DNA of 50,899 nt from Eubacterium sp. (GCA_022511205.1 JAFLRY010000011.1:1-50899), one strand, 5' to 3'. Counted from the first letter of the stretch, positions 16,937 through 26,054 are shown. Translations and numbers: made by a program. The notes: generated by a model from the sequence alone, not told the origin.

Positions 16937-17832
16937 GGTATCATATTCCCCATTTCTTTATATATCTCATACCATTTTTGTCTTGAAAGCTCGATTCTTT
17001 CGCTTTCAACCATCGTCCTGAGCCTGTCGGGATTCGTGGTTCCGATGATCGGCTGAACGCCTCTTATCCTTGAAATAAAGGCGATCGCGAGCGCCTCCAT
17101 AGAAATGCCGAACTCCGTTGCTTCGTTCTTGAGTATCTCTGCCTTGTCCGCAACGGATTCATCGGACGGGAAGAAGCCGCCCGCGCTTCGCATTGGTCCC
17201 CACGCTTGAATTACCATATCGTTCAGCTGACTGTAGGGCAGAACCGAGCCGTCCTTATCGGTCGCAAAATCGTTTTTCATATTGGCACACATTCCGGAAT
17301 CGATCATTCCCGTGTGGAAAATTCCAAGCTGGAGCTGATTAACAACGAGCGGATAATCTATGTATTTTTTTAGCAGCTCGATCTGCATAGGGTTGAAGTT
17401 TGAAACGCCGAAGTTTTTAACAAGTCCTTTCGAATGGAGGTTATCAAACGCCTCGGCAACCTCCTCGCCCTCAAAAAGAACGTCCGGGCGGTGAAGACAT
17501 AAAACGTCAAGATACCCGCAATCCAGTCTTTTCAAGGAATTTTCGACTGAGGAAACGATATGCTCCTTCGAAAAATCGTAAAAGCCCTTTCTTATTCCGC
17601 ATTTTGACTGAATATAAAGACGATCCCTATCCACGCCCTTAACAGCCCTGCCAAAAAGCTCCTCAGATCTTCCCTCGCAGTAGATATCGGCGTTATCAAA
17701 AAAATTGATCCCCAACTCCAGCGCCGTTTTAACCACTGCCTCGGCCTGCTGCGGCGTTTTATTTCCTATTCGCATACAGCCGTAGGAAATTCTTGAAGCG
17801 TTGATATCATTGCCGATTTTAATTTTTTTCAT
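16933..17832 (-). CDS. aldo/keto reductase family oxidoreductase
   Basis: A 299-residue NAD(P)H-dependent TIM-barrel reductase. The catalytic set is visible: Asp in FFDNADIY (with Tyr), Lys in QSKCG, His in CLHRPD. The C-terminal IIGTTNPDRL belongs to the cofactor-binding region. It is closest to the YdhF/YcsN-type oxidoreductases. Substrate unknown. Start overlaps the rarA stop (ATGA), so it is translationally coupled. Confidence 0.9.
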   Translation of the reverse strand: MKKIKIGNDINASRISYGCMRIGNKTPQQAEAVVKTALELGINFFDNADIYCEGRSEELFGRAVKGVDRDRLYIQSKCGIRKGFYDFSKEHIVSSVENSLKRLDCGYLDVLCLHRPDVLFEGEEVAEAFDNLHSKGLVKNFGVSNFNPMQIELLKKYIDYPLVVNQLQLGIFHTGMIDSGMCANMKNDFATDKDGSVLPYSQLNDMVIQAWGPMRSAGGFFPSDESVADKAEILKNEATEFGISMEALAIAFISRIRGVQPIIGTTNPDRLRTMVESERIELSRQKWYEIYKEMGNMIP

Positions 17833-19103
17833 TTGTTTTCTCCCTTAATCTTATCCCAATAAGCCTTAAAAGACTGCTCGTTTTTATTGTCCTGCGGCTC
17901 ATAGTATTTTTTATCCTTTAATATATCGGGCAGATACTGCTGATACGTCCAATGATTCTCATAATCGTGGGGATAAAGATAAAACTGCCCCTTTACCTCC
18001 GCGTCCTCGCCGTCATAATGCTTGTTTTGAAGCCGGCGTGGGATAGGGCCGTAATTTCCGCTTTGTACGTCCTGCATAGCGGTGTTTATGGCGTTATAAG
18101 CGGAATTGCTTTTCGGGCTTGTCGCCACTAAAATAACAGCATCCGCAAGGGGTATTCTCGCTTCCGGCAGACCCACCATCAGCGCCGCGTCTATTGCCGC
18201 CTTAACGATTGGGATTATCTGGGGATAGGCAAGCCCCACGTCCTCGCAGGCGCAGACCATAAGCCGCCTGCAGGCAGAGGGCAGATCGCCCGCCTCCAGC
18301 AATCTTGCAAGGTAGTGGATCGCCGCGTTGGGATCGGAGCCGCGCATACTTTTCTGATAAGCCGAAATGATATCGTAATGCTCGTCGCCCTCTTTATCGT
18401 ATCTGACAGCGCTTTTCTGGGTGAGTTCCTCGGCGATTTCCGCGGTAATATGCTTCACTCCGTCAACGGTATTCGTTGCAAAATAGCAGTTTTCAACACC
18501 GTTGAGCGCCTTCCTCACGTCTCCGCCGCAGCCTCTGGCGATTTTCTCCGCCGCTCCCGCTTCAACGGTTATCTCAACAGCATTTTCCTCGGCGAGATGC
18601 TCAAAGCCCCGCTTTACGGCAGGCACGATATCCTGCCATTCAACAGATTTGAATTCAAACACCGTTGAACGGGAGAGAATAGCGGGATAAATATAAAAAT
18701 AGGGATTTTCCGTAGTGGAAGCGATCAACGTTATTTTTCCGTTTTCTATGTATTCAAGCAGGCTTTGCTGCTGCCTTTTATTAAAATACTGGATCTCGTC
18801 AAGATAAAGCAGTATTCCGTTTGGCGCAACGAAGGTGTCAAGCTGGGCAACGATATCTTTTATATCCTGAGTGGAAGCATTGGTGCCGTTTAATTTGCGC
18901 AGCGCCCGTTGCGTTTTTTGAGCGATTATGGAAGCAACCGTTGTTTTCCCAACGCCCGACGGGCCGTAAAAGATCAGATTCGGGATGTTTCCGCTCTCTA
19001 TCATATTATATAGGGGCTTGCCCTTTTCGAGCAAATGCTTTTGCCCAACGATATCAGAAAGCTCCGTAGGTCTGATTCTCGCCGCAAGAGGATTGTTATT
19101 CAT
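17829..19103 (-). CDS. rarA: replication-associated recombination protein A (MgsA/RarA AAA+ ATPase)
   Basis: A 424-residue clamp-loader-like ATPase acting at stalled replication forks. It has LAARIRPTELSDIVGQKHLL, Walker A GPSGVGKTT, Walker B LYLDEIQYF, sensor-1 ASTTENPYF, and a C-terminal tetramerisation domain with KSMRGSDPNAAIHYLARLLEAGD and VMVGLPEARIPLADAVILVATSPKSN-type motifs. ATG 19103 was chosen, with GGAGG 8 nt upstream. An in-frame start 20 codons earlier lies inside queH. It overlaps the end of queH by 8 bp. Confidence 0.95.
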   Translation of the reverse strand: MNNNPLAARIRPTELSDIVGQKHLLEKGKPLYNMIESGNIPNLIFYGPSGVGKTTVASIIAQKTQRALRKLNGTNASTQDIKDIVAQLDTFVAPNGILLYLDEIQYFNKRQQQSLLEYIENGKITLIASTTENPYFYIYPAILSRSTVFEFKSVEWQDIVPAVKRGFEHLAEENAVEITVEAGAAEKIARGCGGDVRKALNGVENCYFATNTVDGVKHITAEIAEELTQKSAVRYDKEGDEHYDIISAYQKSMRGSDPNAAIHYLARLLEAGDLPSACRRLMVCACEDVGLAYPQIIPIVKAAIDAALMVGLPEARIPLADAVILVATSPKSNSAYNAINTAMQDVQSGNYGPIPRRLQNKHYDGEDAEVKGQFYLYPHDYENHWTYQQYLPDILKDKKYYEPQDNKNEQSFKAYWDKIKGENK

Positions 19104-19722
19104 TCGCGTTTGCCTCCTTTTTGGAAAATACGCAGCCACAGAAATTCTGTCTGTACAGATCATACTGCTTTGATAGCTCGATAGAGCGCTTATAACCGTT
19201 CTTTTTCTTGAAATCCGACGGAAGCCATTTCACACCGTAATCTTTAGCCACGGCTTCCCCGATCTCGTTTATTTTCTGCGAATTTTTAAGGGGACTGATG
19301 GAAAGAGTGGTGCAAAAATAATCAAAGCCCTTTTCCTTGGCAAGCGCCGCTGTTTTTTCAAGGCGCAGTCGGTAGCACCTAAAGCACCTCTCGCCGCCCT
19401 CCGGCACGCCTTCAAGCCCTTTTACCGTTTCCAAAAATTCATCGTAATTATACTCGCCGTCTATTACCTTGATCTCTCCGCTGAGGGGCATTTCGACAAC
19501 GAGCCTTTTTTCTTCATTCAGCCTTTTTTCAAACTCCTCTTTCGGAGAGATATTCGGGTTATAATAAAATATCGTTATATTAAAATTCTCATTCAAATAT
19601 TCAAGGCAGGCGCTTGAGCAGGGAGCGCAGCAGGCATGAAGCAAAAGAGAGGGCATAATTTGCTCTCTCTTATTGTTTTTGATGATCTCTTCGGTTTTTA
19701 AGCTGTAATTCACCTTGTTCAT
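19096..19722 (-). CDS. queH: epoxyqueuosine reductase QueH
   Basis: A 208-residue Fe-S enzyme catalysing the last step of queuosine synthesis in tRNA, the non-B12 alternative to QueG. Signature motifs: LLHACCAPCSSACLEYL near residue 27 onward, CFRCYRLRLEKTA in the middle, and a C-terminal FCGCVFSKKE. The Cys pairs bind a 4Fe-4S cluster and an adjacent iron. It starts 1 bp after the stop of the third M23 gene. Other queuosine genes are not seen here. Confidence 0.93.
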   Translation of the reverse strand: MNKVNYSLKTEEIIKNNKREQIMPSLLLHACCAPCSSACLEYLNENFNITIFYYNPNISPKEEFEKRLNEEKRLVVEMPLSGEIKVIDGEYNYDEFLETVKGLEGVPEGGERCFRCYRLRLEKTAALAKEKGFDYFCTTLSISPLKNSQKINEIGEAVAKDYGVKWLPSDFKKKNGYKRSIELSKQYDLYRQNFCGCVFSKKEANANE

Positions 19723-19723
19723 A

Positions 19724-21253
19724 TCATTTGCTTAAATAATTTGAGGGGTTGGTTCTCGCGTTATTTATCCTTATTTCAAAATGGCTGTGGGGCCCTGTTG
19801 AATTACCGGTTGATCCCGATTTCGCGATCTGCTGACCCTTGGCTACCGTATCTCCCGGGGAAACCAAAATCTCCGAATTATGGGCATACAGCGTAACGAT
19901 CTTTCTGCCCTTGGCATCCGTTCCGTGGTAGATCATAATGTAGTGACCGTAGCTGGTGTTCAGCTCTTTAACGGATATTACGATACCGGACTGCGCCGCC
20001 ACTACCTTCGTTCCCTCAGGACATGGGAAATCTATTCCTCCGTGATAGCTTCCGTTGGAGTAATTGGGATACCCCGCCGAAAGCTTATAATGACCGGGAA
20101 CGGGATACGTCATATTCAGCACGGCATCTGAATTCTTATAAATATCCGAATAATTAACTGCGGTTGTCGCGGTATCATCACGGTCTCCGGTAACAGCCAT
20201 CGTAACGTCCTCGGGCTTAACCAGTCCGTCTATAAGATCTGCGATCTCCTTTTCAACCGCCTCTTTGATCTTTGCGTCCTCGTTCCTGAACTCGGTATAC
20301 ATACCGTTCTTGGCGGTGAGCTCCGCAAAAAGCATATCACTTTCAGCCCTGTCCTCGGAAAGCCTTATCTTTCTTTTTGCCAATTGCTCCTGAGCTGAGC
20401 TGAGGCTGTTTTTCTTTGCCTGCAATGATTCCTTCTGCGCGAACAGAGCCTCCTTCTTTTCATCCAGAGCGATCCTTTTCTGATTCAGTTCGGCTTCCTC
20501 GGCGGTGATGCTCGCGATCTCCTCCTCAATATCGGAGAGAAGCTTCGCGTCGCTCTTCGAAACGGATCTTATCATTTCGTAACGCGTGAAAAGGCTTGAA
20601 ATATCCCCGCAGGTGAGAAGCGCCTCAAAAAAACCGTAGTTTCCCGAAACGTACACGGCCCTCATTCTGGCGCAATACGCCTCATAATTTGCATGAAACA
20701 TCTCGTTTAGCTCATCCAGCTTCGCTTCAATCGCGGCCACTTCCGCCTGAAGAATATCTATATCGTTTTGATTTTCCGTGATCTCCTGCTCAATAGCGTC
20801 AATATCATCCACGTAACGGCTGATCTGCTCATCAAGAATCGTCAGCTCCTCATTAAGATAGCCGATCTTCTCGTCAAGCGTGTTTATGTACTCCTCCGTT
20901 TCCTTTGATTCCTTTGAAAGCTCCGCCAGCTTCTTCTCAAGATCCGCTATGCCGGCTTCAAATTCCCTTCGCTGTTGCTCAAGCTTGTTTTGTATCTCTT
21001 CCTTGCTCAGGGACGGATCCCATCGAGTTGTTTTTTCAGTAGTTTTCTCGATCTCCTCGAAGAATGGCTTAGTAGTTGCGGTGGTTTTCTCCGTTTGCGC
21101 TTCAGTTTCCTGAGCTTTATCGAGAGAGGCTTGTGTGCTTGAGGCAGAATCGTTTTCGGCAAAAGAATACATTCCGCCGGTAGTAAGCGACGCTAAAACA
21201 ACCGAAACAAAAAGCAACACCGCAATCAGCTTTATTAAATTTTTTTGCTTCAT
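19724..21253 (-). CDS. PcsB/EnvC-like M23 peptidoglycan hydrolase, copy 3 of the ftsEX operon
   Basis: A 509-residue secreted protein: signal peptide or anchor (about 7-30), Thr/Glu-rich linker (30-80), long coiled coil (about 85-335) with an internal conserved ARMRAVYVSGN and LFTRYEMIRSVSKSDAKLL region, then a C-terminal LytM/M23 domain with zinc ligands H404 and D408 (YHGGIDF) and catalytic LYAHNSE and H489/H491 (GPHSHFE). All key residues are intact. By analogy with PcsB and EnvC, the coiled coil should dock on the FtsX outer loop, which controls wall cutting at division. Third of three tandem paralogues. Confidence 0.9.
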   Translation of the reverse strand: MKQKNLIKLIAVLLFVSVVLASLTTGGMYSFAENDSASSTQASLDKAQETEAQTEKTTATTKPFFEEIEKTTEKTTRWDPSLSKEEIQNKLEQQRREFEAGIADLEKKLAELSKESKETEEYINTLDEKIGYLNEELTILDEQISRYVDDIDAIEQEITENQNDIDILQAEVAAIEAKLDELNEMFHANYEAYCARMRAVYVSGNYGFFEALLTCGDISSLFTRYEMIRSVSKSDAKLLSDIEEEIASITAEEAELNQKRIALDEKKEALFAQKESLQAKKNSLSSAQEQLAKRKIRLSEDRAESDMLFAELTAKNGMYTEFRNEDAKIKEAVEKEIADLIDGLVKPEDVTMAVTGDRDDTATTAVNYSDIYKNSDAVLNMTYPVPGHYKLSAGYPNYSNGSYHGGIDFPCPEGTKVVAAQSGIVISVKELNTSYGHYIMIYHGTDAKGRKIVTLYAHNSEILVSPGDTVAKGQQIAKSGSTGNSTGPHSHFEIRINNARTNPSNYLSK

Positions 21254-21309
21254 TCATTTCACTTCCGAATTGTTAGATCTGTAAATACTGTGCTTCAATT
21301 CCCTCAAAT

Positions 21310-22755
21310 CTACGGCAAATAATCTGCCGGATCTTTGCAGTCCGCGTATTTTGCGGACGGCGTTCTGACCTCAAAATGGCAATGAGGGCCTGTTGAATTT
21401 CCGGTGCTTCCGGAATAAGCGATCTGCTGACCTTTCTCCACGTGCTGCCCTTCCGAAACGAGCCGCGATGAATTATGGGCGTATAGAGTGAATACCGGAT
21501 CACCCGATGAGGTGGTCTTATCATGCATAATAACTATATATCTTCCGTAGCTTCTGTATGAGCCGTCCGCATAAGTTAAATCGGCGGAAACGATCACCGT
21601 TCCCGATTCGGCCGCCACAACCCTTGAGCCGGTGGGGCAGGCAAAATCCGCGCCGCTGTGGCCGGAATAACCGGTGATACCGCAGGTGATCCTCGTCTGT
21701 GACGGAACAGGATAAGTCAGCCGGATATAGCGGGAAGAGCCAGCCTCCTCGGTACTTCCGGACGTTTCGTCAAAAGCCCCGTCGGAATGCTCCTCAGTCG
21801 GATCATCGTAGGGATCGTCAGGAGATTCACTGTGTGCCGTTGTGGGCTCCGTGGTTGGCTTCGTGGTGGTGGTAAGACTTTCCGCGTATTTTCTCGCGGC
21901 TTCTTCAATAAGTCTGTCGAGTTCATCGAGCATTTCGCGGTTGTCCTCAAGATACTCCGTATAGTAACCCTTCTCATCACTAAGCTTCTTTAAAAGCAAA
22001 TTCGCGCTTGCTCTTTCTGCGGAAAGATTCGTTTTCTTCATTTCAAGCTCACTCTGCTTTGCCGCAAGCTGTGCAATGTTATTTTCAAGGGTTTCCTTTG
22101 CCATCAGCAGCTCAGTACGCTGAGCCGTGAGCGCTTCATCCTTAACAGCCAGTTCGTCCACGGTGTTTCCGATAGCTTCAAGCTCTGCTTTTATGGAATC
22201 GAGCAGCTCGCTGTCTCTTTTCGCCACGCGGCGAAGCATCTCATACCTCGTTAAAAACTGTGATAAATTGCTGCTTGACAAAAGAAAAGTATAAACGTTG
22301 GATTCTCCGCTTATATATATGGCCCTAAGTCGCTGACAGTAAGCGTTATAATTCTCATCAAAGGCGATATTTGCCTCTTCAAGCTTTATGTTAAGCGCTT
22401 CGATCTCCGCTTGAGTAGCCCTTATCGCCTTTTCGTTATCCTCGCATTCAAGCTGAAGCGCGTCCACTTGCTTACGGTATTCCGCAACCTCTTTTACAAC
22501 AAGCTCTGCTTCCTGCTCGAGATACTTAATTTTCTCATTGAGAGCGTCCAGATACTCCATCGTGCCGGCGGATTCCTCCTCCAGCTCCGCCAGCTTATTG
22601 TTGGCTTCCTTTATCCGTTGCTCGATCACTGCCTTTTCCTCCTCCGGGGAAAGCCCGCCATCCTGAGCTTTTATGGAAAACGAGGAAAAGCTTAACACAA
22701 AGCAAAAAGCCAACAAAACTGAAATCGGCTTTTTGAACATGCTGATTTGTTTCAT
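21310..22755 (-). CDS. PcsB/EnvC-like M23 peptidoglycan hydrolase, copy 2 of the ftsEX operon
   Basis: A 481-residue secreted protein with signal peptide (about 10-30), coiled coil (about 35-290) containing QRLRAIYISGESNVYTFLL and FLTRYEMLRRVAKRDSELL, a Thr/Ser/Pro/Asp linker (about 300-340) likely to span the wall, and an M23 domain with H366/D370 (HSGADF) and GPHCHFE near 458. It is intact. ATG 22755 was chosen (MKQISMFKK) with GGAAGTGAAG upstream; an in-frame start 18 codons earlier lacks a ribosome site. The leader shares TTTACAGA and GGAAGTGAA with the leader of copy 3, a trace of duplication. Confidence 0.9.
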   Translation of the reverse strand: MKQISMFKKPISVLLAFCFVLSFSSFSIKAQDGGLSPEEEKAVIEQRIKEANNKLAELEEESAGTMEYLDALNEKIKYLEQEAELVVKEVAEYRKQVDALQLECEDNEKAIRATQAEIEALNIKLEEANIAFDENYNAYCQRLRAIYISGESNVYTFLLSSSNLSQFLTRYEMLRRVAKRDSELLDSIKAELEAIGNTVDELAVKDEALTAQRTELLMAKETLENNIAQLAAKQSELEMKKTNLSAERASANLLLKKLSDEKGYYTEYLEDNREMLDELDRLIEEAARKYAESLTTTTKPTTEPTTAHSESPDDPYDDPTEEHSDGAFDETSGSTEEAGSSRYIRLTYPVPSQTRITCGITGYSGHSGADFACPTGSRVVAAESGTVIVSADLTYADGSYRSYGRYIVIMHDKTTSSGDPVFTLYAHNSSRLVSEGQHVEKGQQIAYSGSTGNSTGPHCHFEVRTPSAKYADCKDPADYLP

Positions 22756-22805
22756 TGGCTTCACTTCCTTAAACCGTCTGTAAACTATCCGAACGCAACG
22801 ATATA

Positions 22806-24023
22806 TCAACCAAGATAGCTCTTAGGATTTACACGGGTTCCGTTAACTCTTACTTCAAAATGGCAATGGGGACCCGAGGAATTGCCCGTGCTGCCTGAAT
22901 AGGCAATAAGATCACCCTTGTTGACAGCCTGACCCTCCTTAACACAAAGCTGGCTGTTGTGGGCATAGAGTGTTGATATCCCGTTTCCGTGATTGATCAT
23001 TATATACTTGCCGTAGCTGTATGTAAGCTCTTTAGCGAGCGAAACGTAGCCCGAATCTGCCGCGTAGACGGGAGTGCCCTTGGGACACGGAAAATCGATT
23101 CCGCCGTGGTAAGCGCCGCTTGAATAGTTGGGATAGCCCGCGGAAATATTTCTGTAGCTGGTGGGATATCCCAAAGATCCCGTTCCGGGAGTATAGTTGG
23201 AGGGCGGTTTCCTTGTTGCCGCCTGCTGGATCTCCTTTTCTATCTGCTTCAAACGGTCGCGGTCTGTTTCAATAAGCTCCTGCATTTCAGCAGTCTGGCT
23301 GTTCAGCTTCCTGATAGCGGCATTGCATTCCGCCGCCTCCGCGTCAAGCTCTTTTTTAGAGGACGATATCTCGTCAATTGAGCTTTGAAGCTCGGCTTTT
23401 TGCGCGTCAAGCGTTGCCTTATCAGCGTCAAGCTCTGCTTTTTTGTCGGCAAGAAGCTGCCTTTGCTGAGTTATCTCCTGCATTCTTTCATTAAGCTCGC
23501 TGAGTGTTTCGTTATCCTTTTCCGAAACTGATTTTATCATCTGCGCGCGGGTGAGAAGCGAGCCCATATCCCAGCCGCTTTCAAGAATTATTTCAAGAGT
23601 TGTAACGTTGCCGGACATATACATCGCTCTCAAACGCTGGCAGTAGAGTTCGTATATCTCCCTGAACTCCTCCTGCTTTGCCTCGATCTGCCTTTGCGTC
23701 TCTTGGATCTCCGCTTCGGTCTTCTTGATCTTTGCGGATACCTCGTCTATCTCCTTTTGAAGCGCATTGCGCTGGCTTTCAAGATTATCCAGCTTATCCT
23801 CCAATAAGGTTATTTTTGACCTTAAGGCATTGATATATTCCTGCTGCTTATCCTTTTTTTCCTTTAAATTATTGATTTTTTGCTGAGCGGAATTTATTTC
23901 GGCCTGTATCTTTTCTCTTTCGTTTCTAAGCTGTGATGCGGTTTTCGCATTGGCAACAAAAGCCGTTGAGAAAATCAGTGCCGCGCTCAGTAAAACACAT
24001 AAAAGCTTTACTATTTTAGACAC
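22806..24023 (-). CDS. PcsB/EnvC-like M23 peptidoglycan hydrolase, copy 1 of the ftsEX operon
   Basis: A 405-residue secreted protein with signal peptide (about 1-26, cleavage near ANA-KT), coiled coil (27-265) with QRLRAMYMSGNVTTLEIIL and LLTRAQMIKSVSEKD, a short linker without the Thr-rich region of the others, and an M23 domain with H306/D310 (HGGIDF), LYAHNSQ and H386/H388 (GPHCHFE). GTG start at 24023 overlaps the end of ftsX by 8 bp. Being smallest and nearest ftsX, it is the likely ancestral partner. Confidence 0.92.
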   Translation of the reverse strand: MSKIVKLLCVLLSAALIFSTAFVANAKTASQLRNEREKIQAEINSAQQKINNLKEKKDKQQEYINALRSKITLLEDKLDNLESQRNALQKEIDEVSAKIKKTEAEIQETQRQIEAKQEEFREIYELYCQRLRAMYMSGNVTTLEIILESGWDMGSLLTRAQMIKSVSEKDNETLSELNERMQEITQQRQLLADKKAELDADKATLDAQKAELQSSIDEISSSKKELDAEAAECNAAIRKLNSQTAEMQELIETDRDRLKQIEKEIQQAATRKPPSNYTPGTGSLGYPTSYRNISAGYPNYSSGAYHGGIDFPCPKGTPVYAADSGYVSLAKELTYSYGKYIMINHGNGISTLYAHNSQLCVKEGQAVNKGDLIAYSGSTGNSSGPHCHFEVRVNGTRVNPKSYLG

Positions 24024-24936
24024 CGCTTATCTCACTGCCTTCCCTGTTAAGATAGCGTCCCATAGTTATCGCCGAGCCGCCCACACCGGTCAAAACGCCG
24101 ATCGTTATGAACGCTCCCAGCATTATGAGCGCGTAATCCGTGAAATTCAGCGCGTCAAGCGAGAGATAGCCTAAAATATCGCTGAACTGGCTTACCGCGA
24201 AATCGTAGAATACCCATACAAGTCCGAGAGAAATCACACCCGAAATAAAGCCGAGTATCATACCCTCAACTATAAAGGGAAGCCTTACGAAGCTGTTGGT
24301 TGCGCCTACTGATTTCATAATGCTTATCTCAAGTCTTCTTGAATATACAGTAAGCCTTATCGTATTTGAAATAATGAAAACGCTTATGGCAAGCAATACT
24401 ATAACTATAACGATTGCGATTATTTCCACTCCGCGCCTGATCGAAACGAGCCTTTTCGCCAGATCTTTGTTTTCCCTCACCGTATCAATATGGTCAAGCT
24501 TCTTGATTTGAGAAACCGTATCGTCAAACTGAGAGAGATCACTAACGGTGACCTTATACGCATCCGGCAAAGGAATATCGGAGCTTATCTCTAAGAAAAA
24601 CGCACGCTGGGCCGGTTCCATCGTTTCAAGCTGCTCCTGCCAAGCATCCTCCTTAGCGATAAAATCGAGCTCTTTAATATTGCTGATTTTATAGAGAGCT
24701 CTTTCCATATCTCTGAGCTCGCTGCTCGTTGTTTCATCCTCAACGTAGATCATGATAACGTTTTCCTCTTCAATTCTTCCGAGAAGCGAATCAATGTTGA
24801 GGAATATCATTGAAGCGCCGCCGATAAGAATAAGGCAGCTCATAAGCACGCATATGGAGGCGGTACTCATCATTCTGTTTGTCCAAATATTTCTGAAGCC
24901 CTCTTTAAAGAGATATCTGAAGCTTGAAGCGGTCAT
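24016..24936 (-). CDS. ftsX: cell-division ABC transporter-like permease FtsX
   Basis: A 306-residue, four-helix membrane protein (helix 1 about 22-46, then 170-193, 222-247, 270-295) with a large external loop (about 50-165) that in other species binds the coiled coil of PcsB/EnvC-type hydrolases. FKEGFRNIWTNRMMS and the ISIMKSVGATNSFVRLPFIVEGM motif are typical of FtsX. Start overlaps the ftsE stop (TAATG). It does not transport; it relays ATP hydrolysis by FtsE to wall hydrolases. Confidence 0.96.
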   Translation of the reverse strand: MTASSFRYLFKEGFRNIWTNRMMSTASICVLMSCLILIGGASMIFLNIDSLLGRIEEENVIMIYVEDETTSSELRDMERALYKISNIKELDFIAKEDAWQEQLETMEPAQRAFFLEISSDIPLPDAYKVTVSDLSQFDDTVSQIKKLDHIDTVRENKDLAKRLVSIRRGVEIIAIVIVIVLLAISVFIISNTIRLTVYSRRLEISIMKSVGATNSFVRLPFIVEGMILGFISGVISLGLVWVFYDFAVSQFSDILGYLSLDALNFTDYALIMLGAFITIGVLTGVGGSAITMGRYLNREGSEISGV

Positions 24937-25784
24937 TATTCCTCACCTCCGTTTTCGTCTGAAGCAGGGGTACTGCGGTGAACGTCAAAGCCTGATACCG
25001 CATCCTCCAGAGAATCGAAAATATCTTCAACTTCTTTTCCGAGCTTGATATCCTCATTGTAGAAGTAGAAATCAGATGACTTTTCTGTTTCCTCAAAATC
25101 AAACTGAGCGTGGGTGGGATCGGGAGTATCGGAAACTACCTCTCCGTTTTTAATAACGATAACGCGGCGCGGAAACGCGCGAACCAGCTCGTGTTCGTGG
25201 GTAACCATTATGACCGTAGTTCCGTTGTTGTTTATCTTGGTGAGCATATCAACTATTTCGTGGCTCATTTCAGGGTCTACGTTTCCGGTAGGCTCGTCCG
25301 CCACTATGAGCTTAGGGTTGTTGACAAGCGCTCTCGCAAGGGAAACTCTCTGCTGCTCACCGCCCGAAAGCTCGTTCGGCATGGAACGAGCCTTATGGGA
25401 AAGGCCCACAAGCTGAAGGATATAGGGAACCCTCTTTCTGATCTCCTTTTCCTTCGCGCCGATAACGCGCATGGCGAACGCAACGTTGTTGTAAACGCTC
25501 ATCTTGGGAATAAGACGGAAATCCTGGAATACGATTCCCATCGTTCTTCTATAATACGGTATCTGTCTTTTCTTAATCGTTTCAGAGGAATAATCTCCAA
25601 CAATAACGGCACCGCTCGTTGGCTTTTCCTCCTGCATTATAAGCTTCAGGAAGGTGCTTTTTCCCGCGCCCGAAGAGCCGACGATGAAAACAAACTCTCC
25701 ATCCTCGATCTTGATATTCACGTTGTTCAGCGCTTTAGTGCCGTTACTGTCGTACACCTTTGATACGTCACGGAATTCAATCAC
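24936..25784 (-). CDS. ftsE: cell-division ATP-binding protein FtsE with C-terminal extension
   Basis: A 282-residue ABC ATPase. Walker A GSSGAGKST (about 36-44), Q-loop VFQDFRLIP, signature LSGGEQQRVSLARAL, Walker B LIVADEPTGNVDPE, and the H-loop TVIMVTHEHEL are all present. Typical FtsE ends near 225-230. Here about 55 extra acidic residues follow (EETEKSSDFYFYNEDIKLG..., ending DENGGEE), of unknown function. GTG start at 25784 with GAGGT 7 nt upstream. First gene of the ten-gene operon. Confidence 0.95.
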   Translation of the reverse strand: MIEFRDVSKVYDSNGTKALNNVNIKIEDGEFVFIVGSSGAGKSTFLKLIMQEEKPTSGAVIVGDYSSETIKKRQIPYYRRTMGIVFQDFRLIPKMSVYNNVAFAMRVIGAKEKEIRKRVPYILQLVGLSHKARSMPNELSGGEQQRVSLARALVNNPKLIVADEPTGNVDPEMSHEIVDMLTKINNNGTTVIMVTHEHELVRAFPRRVIVIKNGEVVSDTPDPTHAQFDFEETEKSSDFYFYNEDIKLGKEVEDIFDSLEDAVSGFDVHRSTPASDENGGEE

Positions 25785-25895
25785 TGCTTTTACCTCGAAT
25801 CAATTTAAAATTCTCGCCATATGCCGCGGAGAAGCACGAAGCTTTTGTGCTTATTTGCTCTCCCGTAGCAGGCGAACGCACATTTTTACTAATAT

Positions 25896-25924
25896 ATAAT
25901 AAAGCAAACGGCGGCATAAATCAA
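25896..25924 (-). promoter_or_regulatory. sigma-A promoter of the ftsE operon
   Basis: TTGATT (25919-25924), 17-bp spacer, TATTAT (25896-25901). It leaves a leader of about 105 nt (25785-25890) with no ORF; the only structure I see is a small hairpin (AGCAC ... GTGCT around 25835-25853). The same hexamers occur at the Rnf promoter. Confidence 0.75.
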
Positions 25925-25940
25925 GTGGTTGGTATAATTT

Positions 25941-25962
25941 TTCTGTAAATAATGTTACAGAA
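25941..25962. repeat. inverted repeat upstream of the ftsE promoter, possible operator
   Basis: TTCTGTAA-N6-TTACAGAA, perfect 8-bp arms, lies 17 bp upstream of the -35. The position suits an activator site, or it is an AT-rich coincidence. The rest of 25963-26050 shows nothing I can name. Confidence 0.4.
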
Positions 25963-26054
25963 TTGTAAACTTTCCAAAACCATTTACCGTTTATTTCCAG
26001 TTTTTACTATTTAAGCCAAAAATATTCAGGATGACCGAATATTACATAAAGCAC

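Noticed and set aside
19724-24023. Tandem similarity read as a repeat array or recent transposition
   Set aside because: It is three diverged full-length paralogous genes; no terminal repeats, target duplications or transposase are seen.
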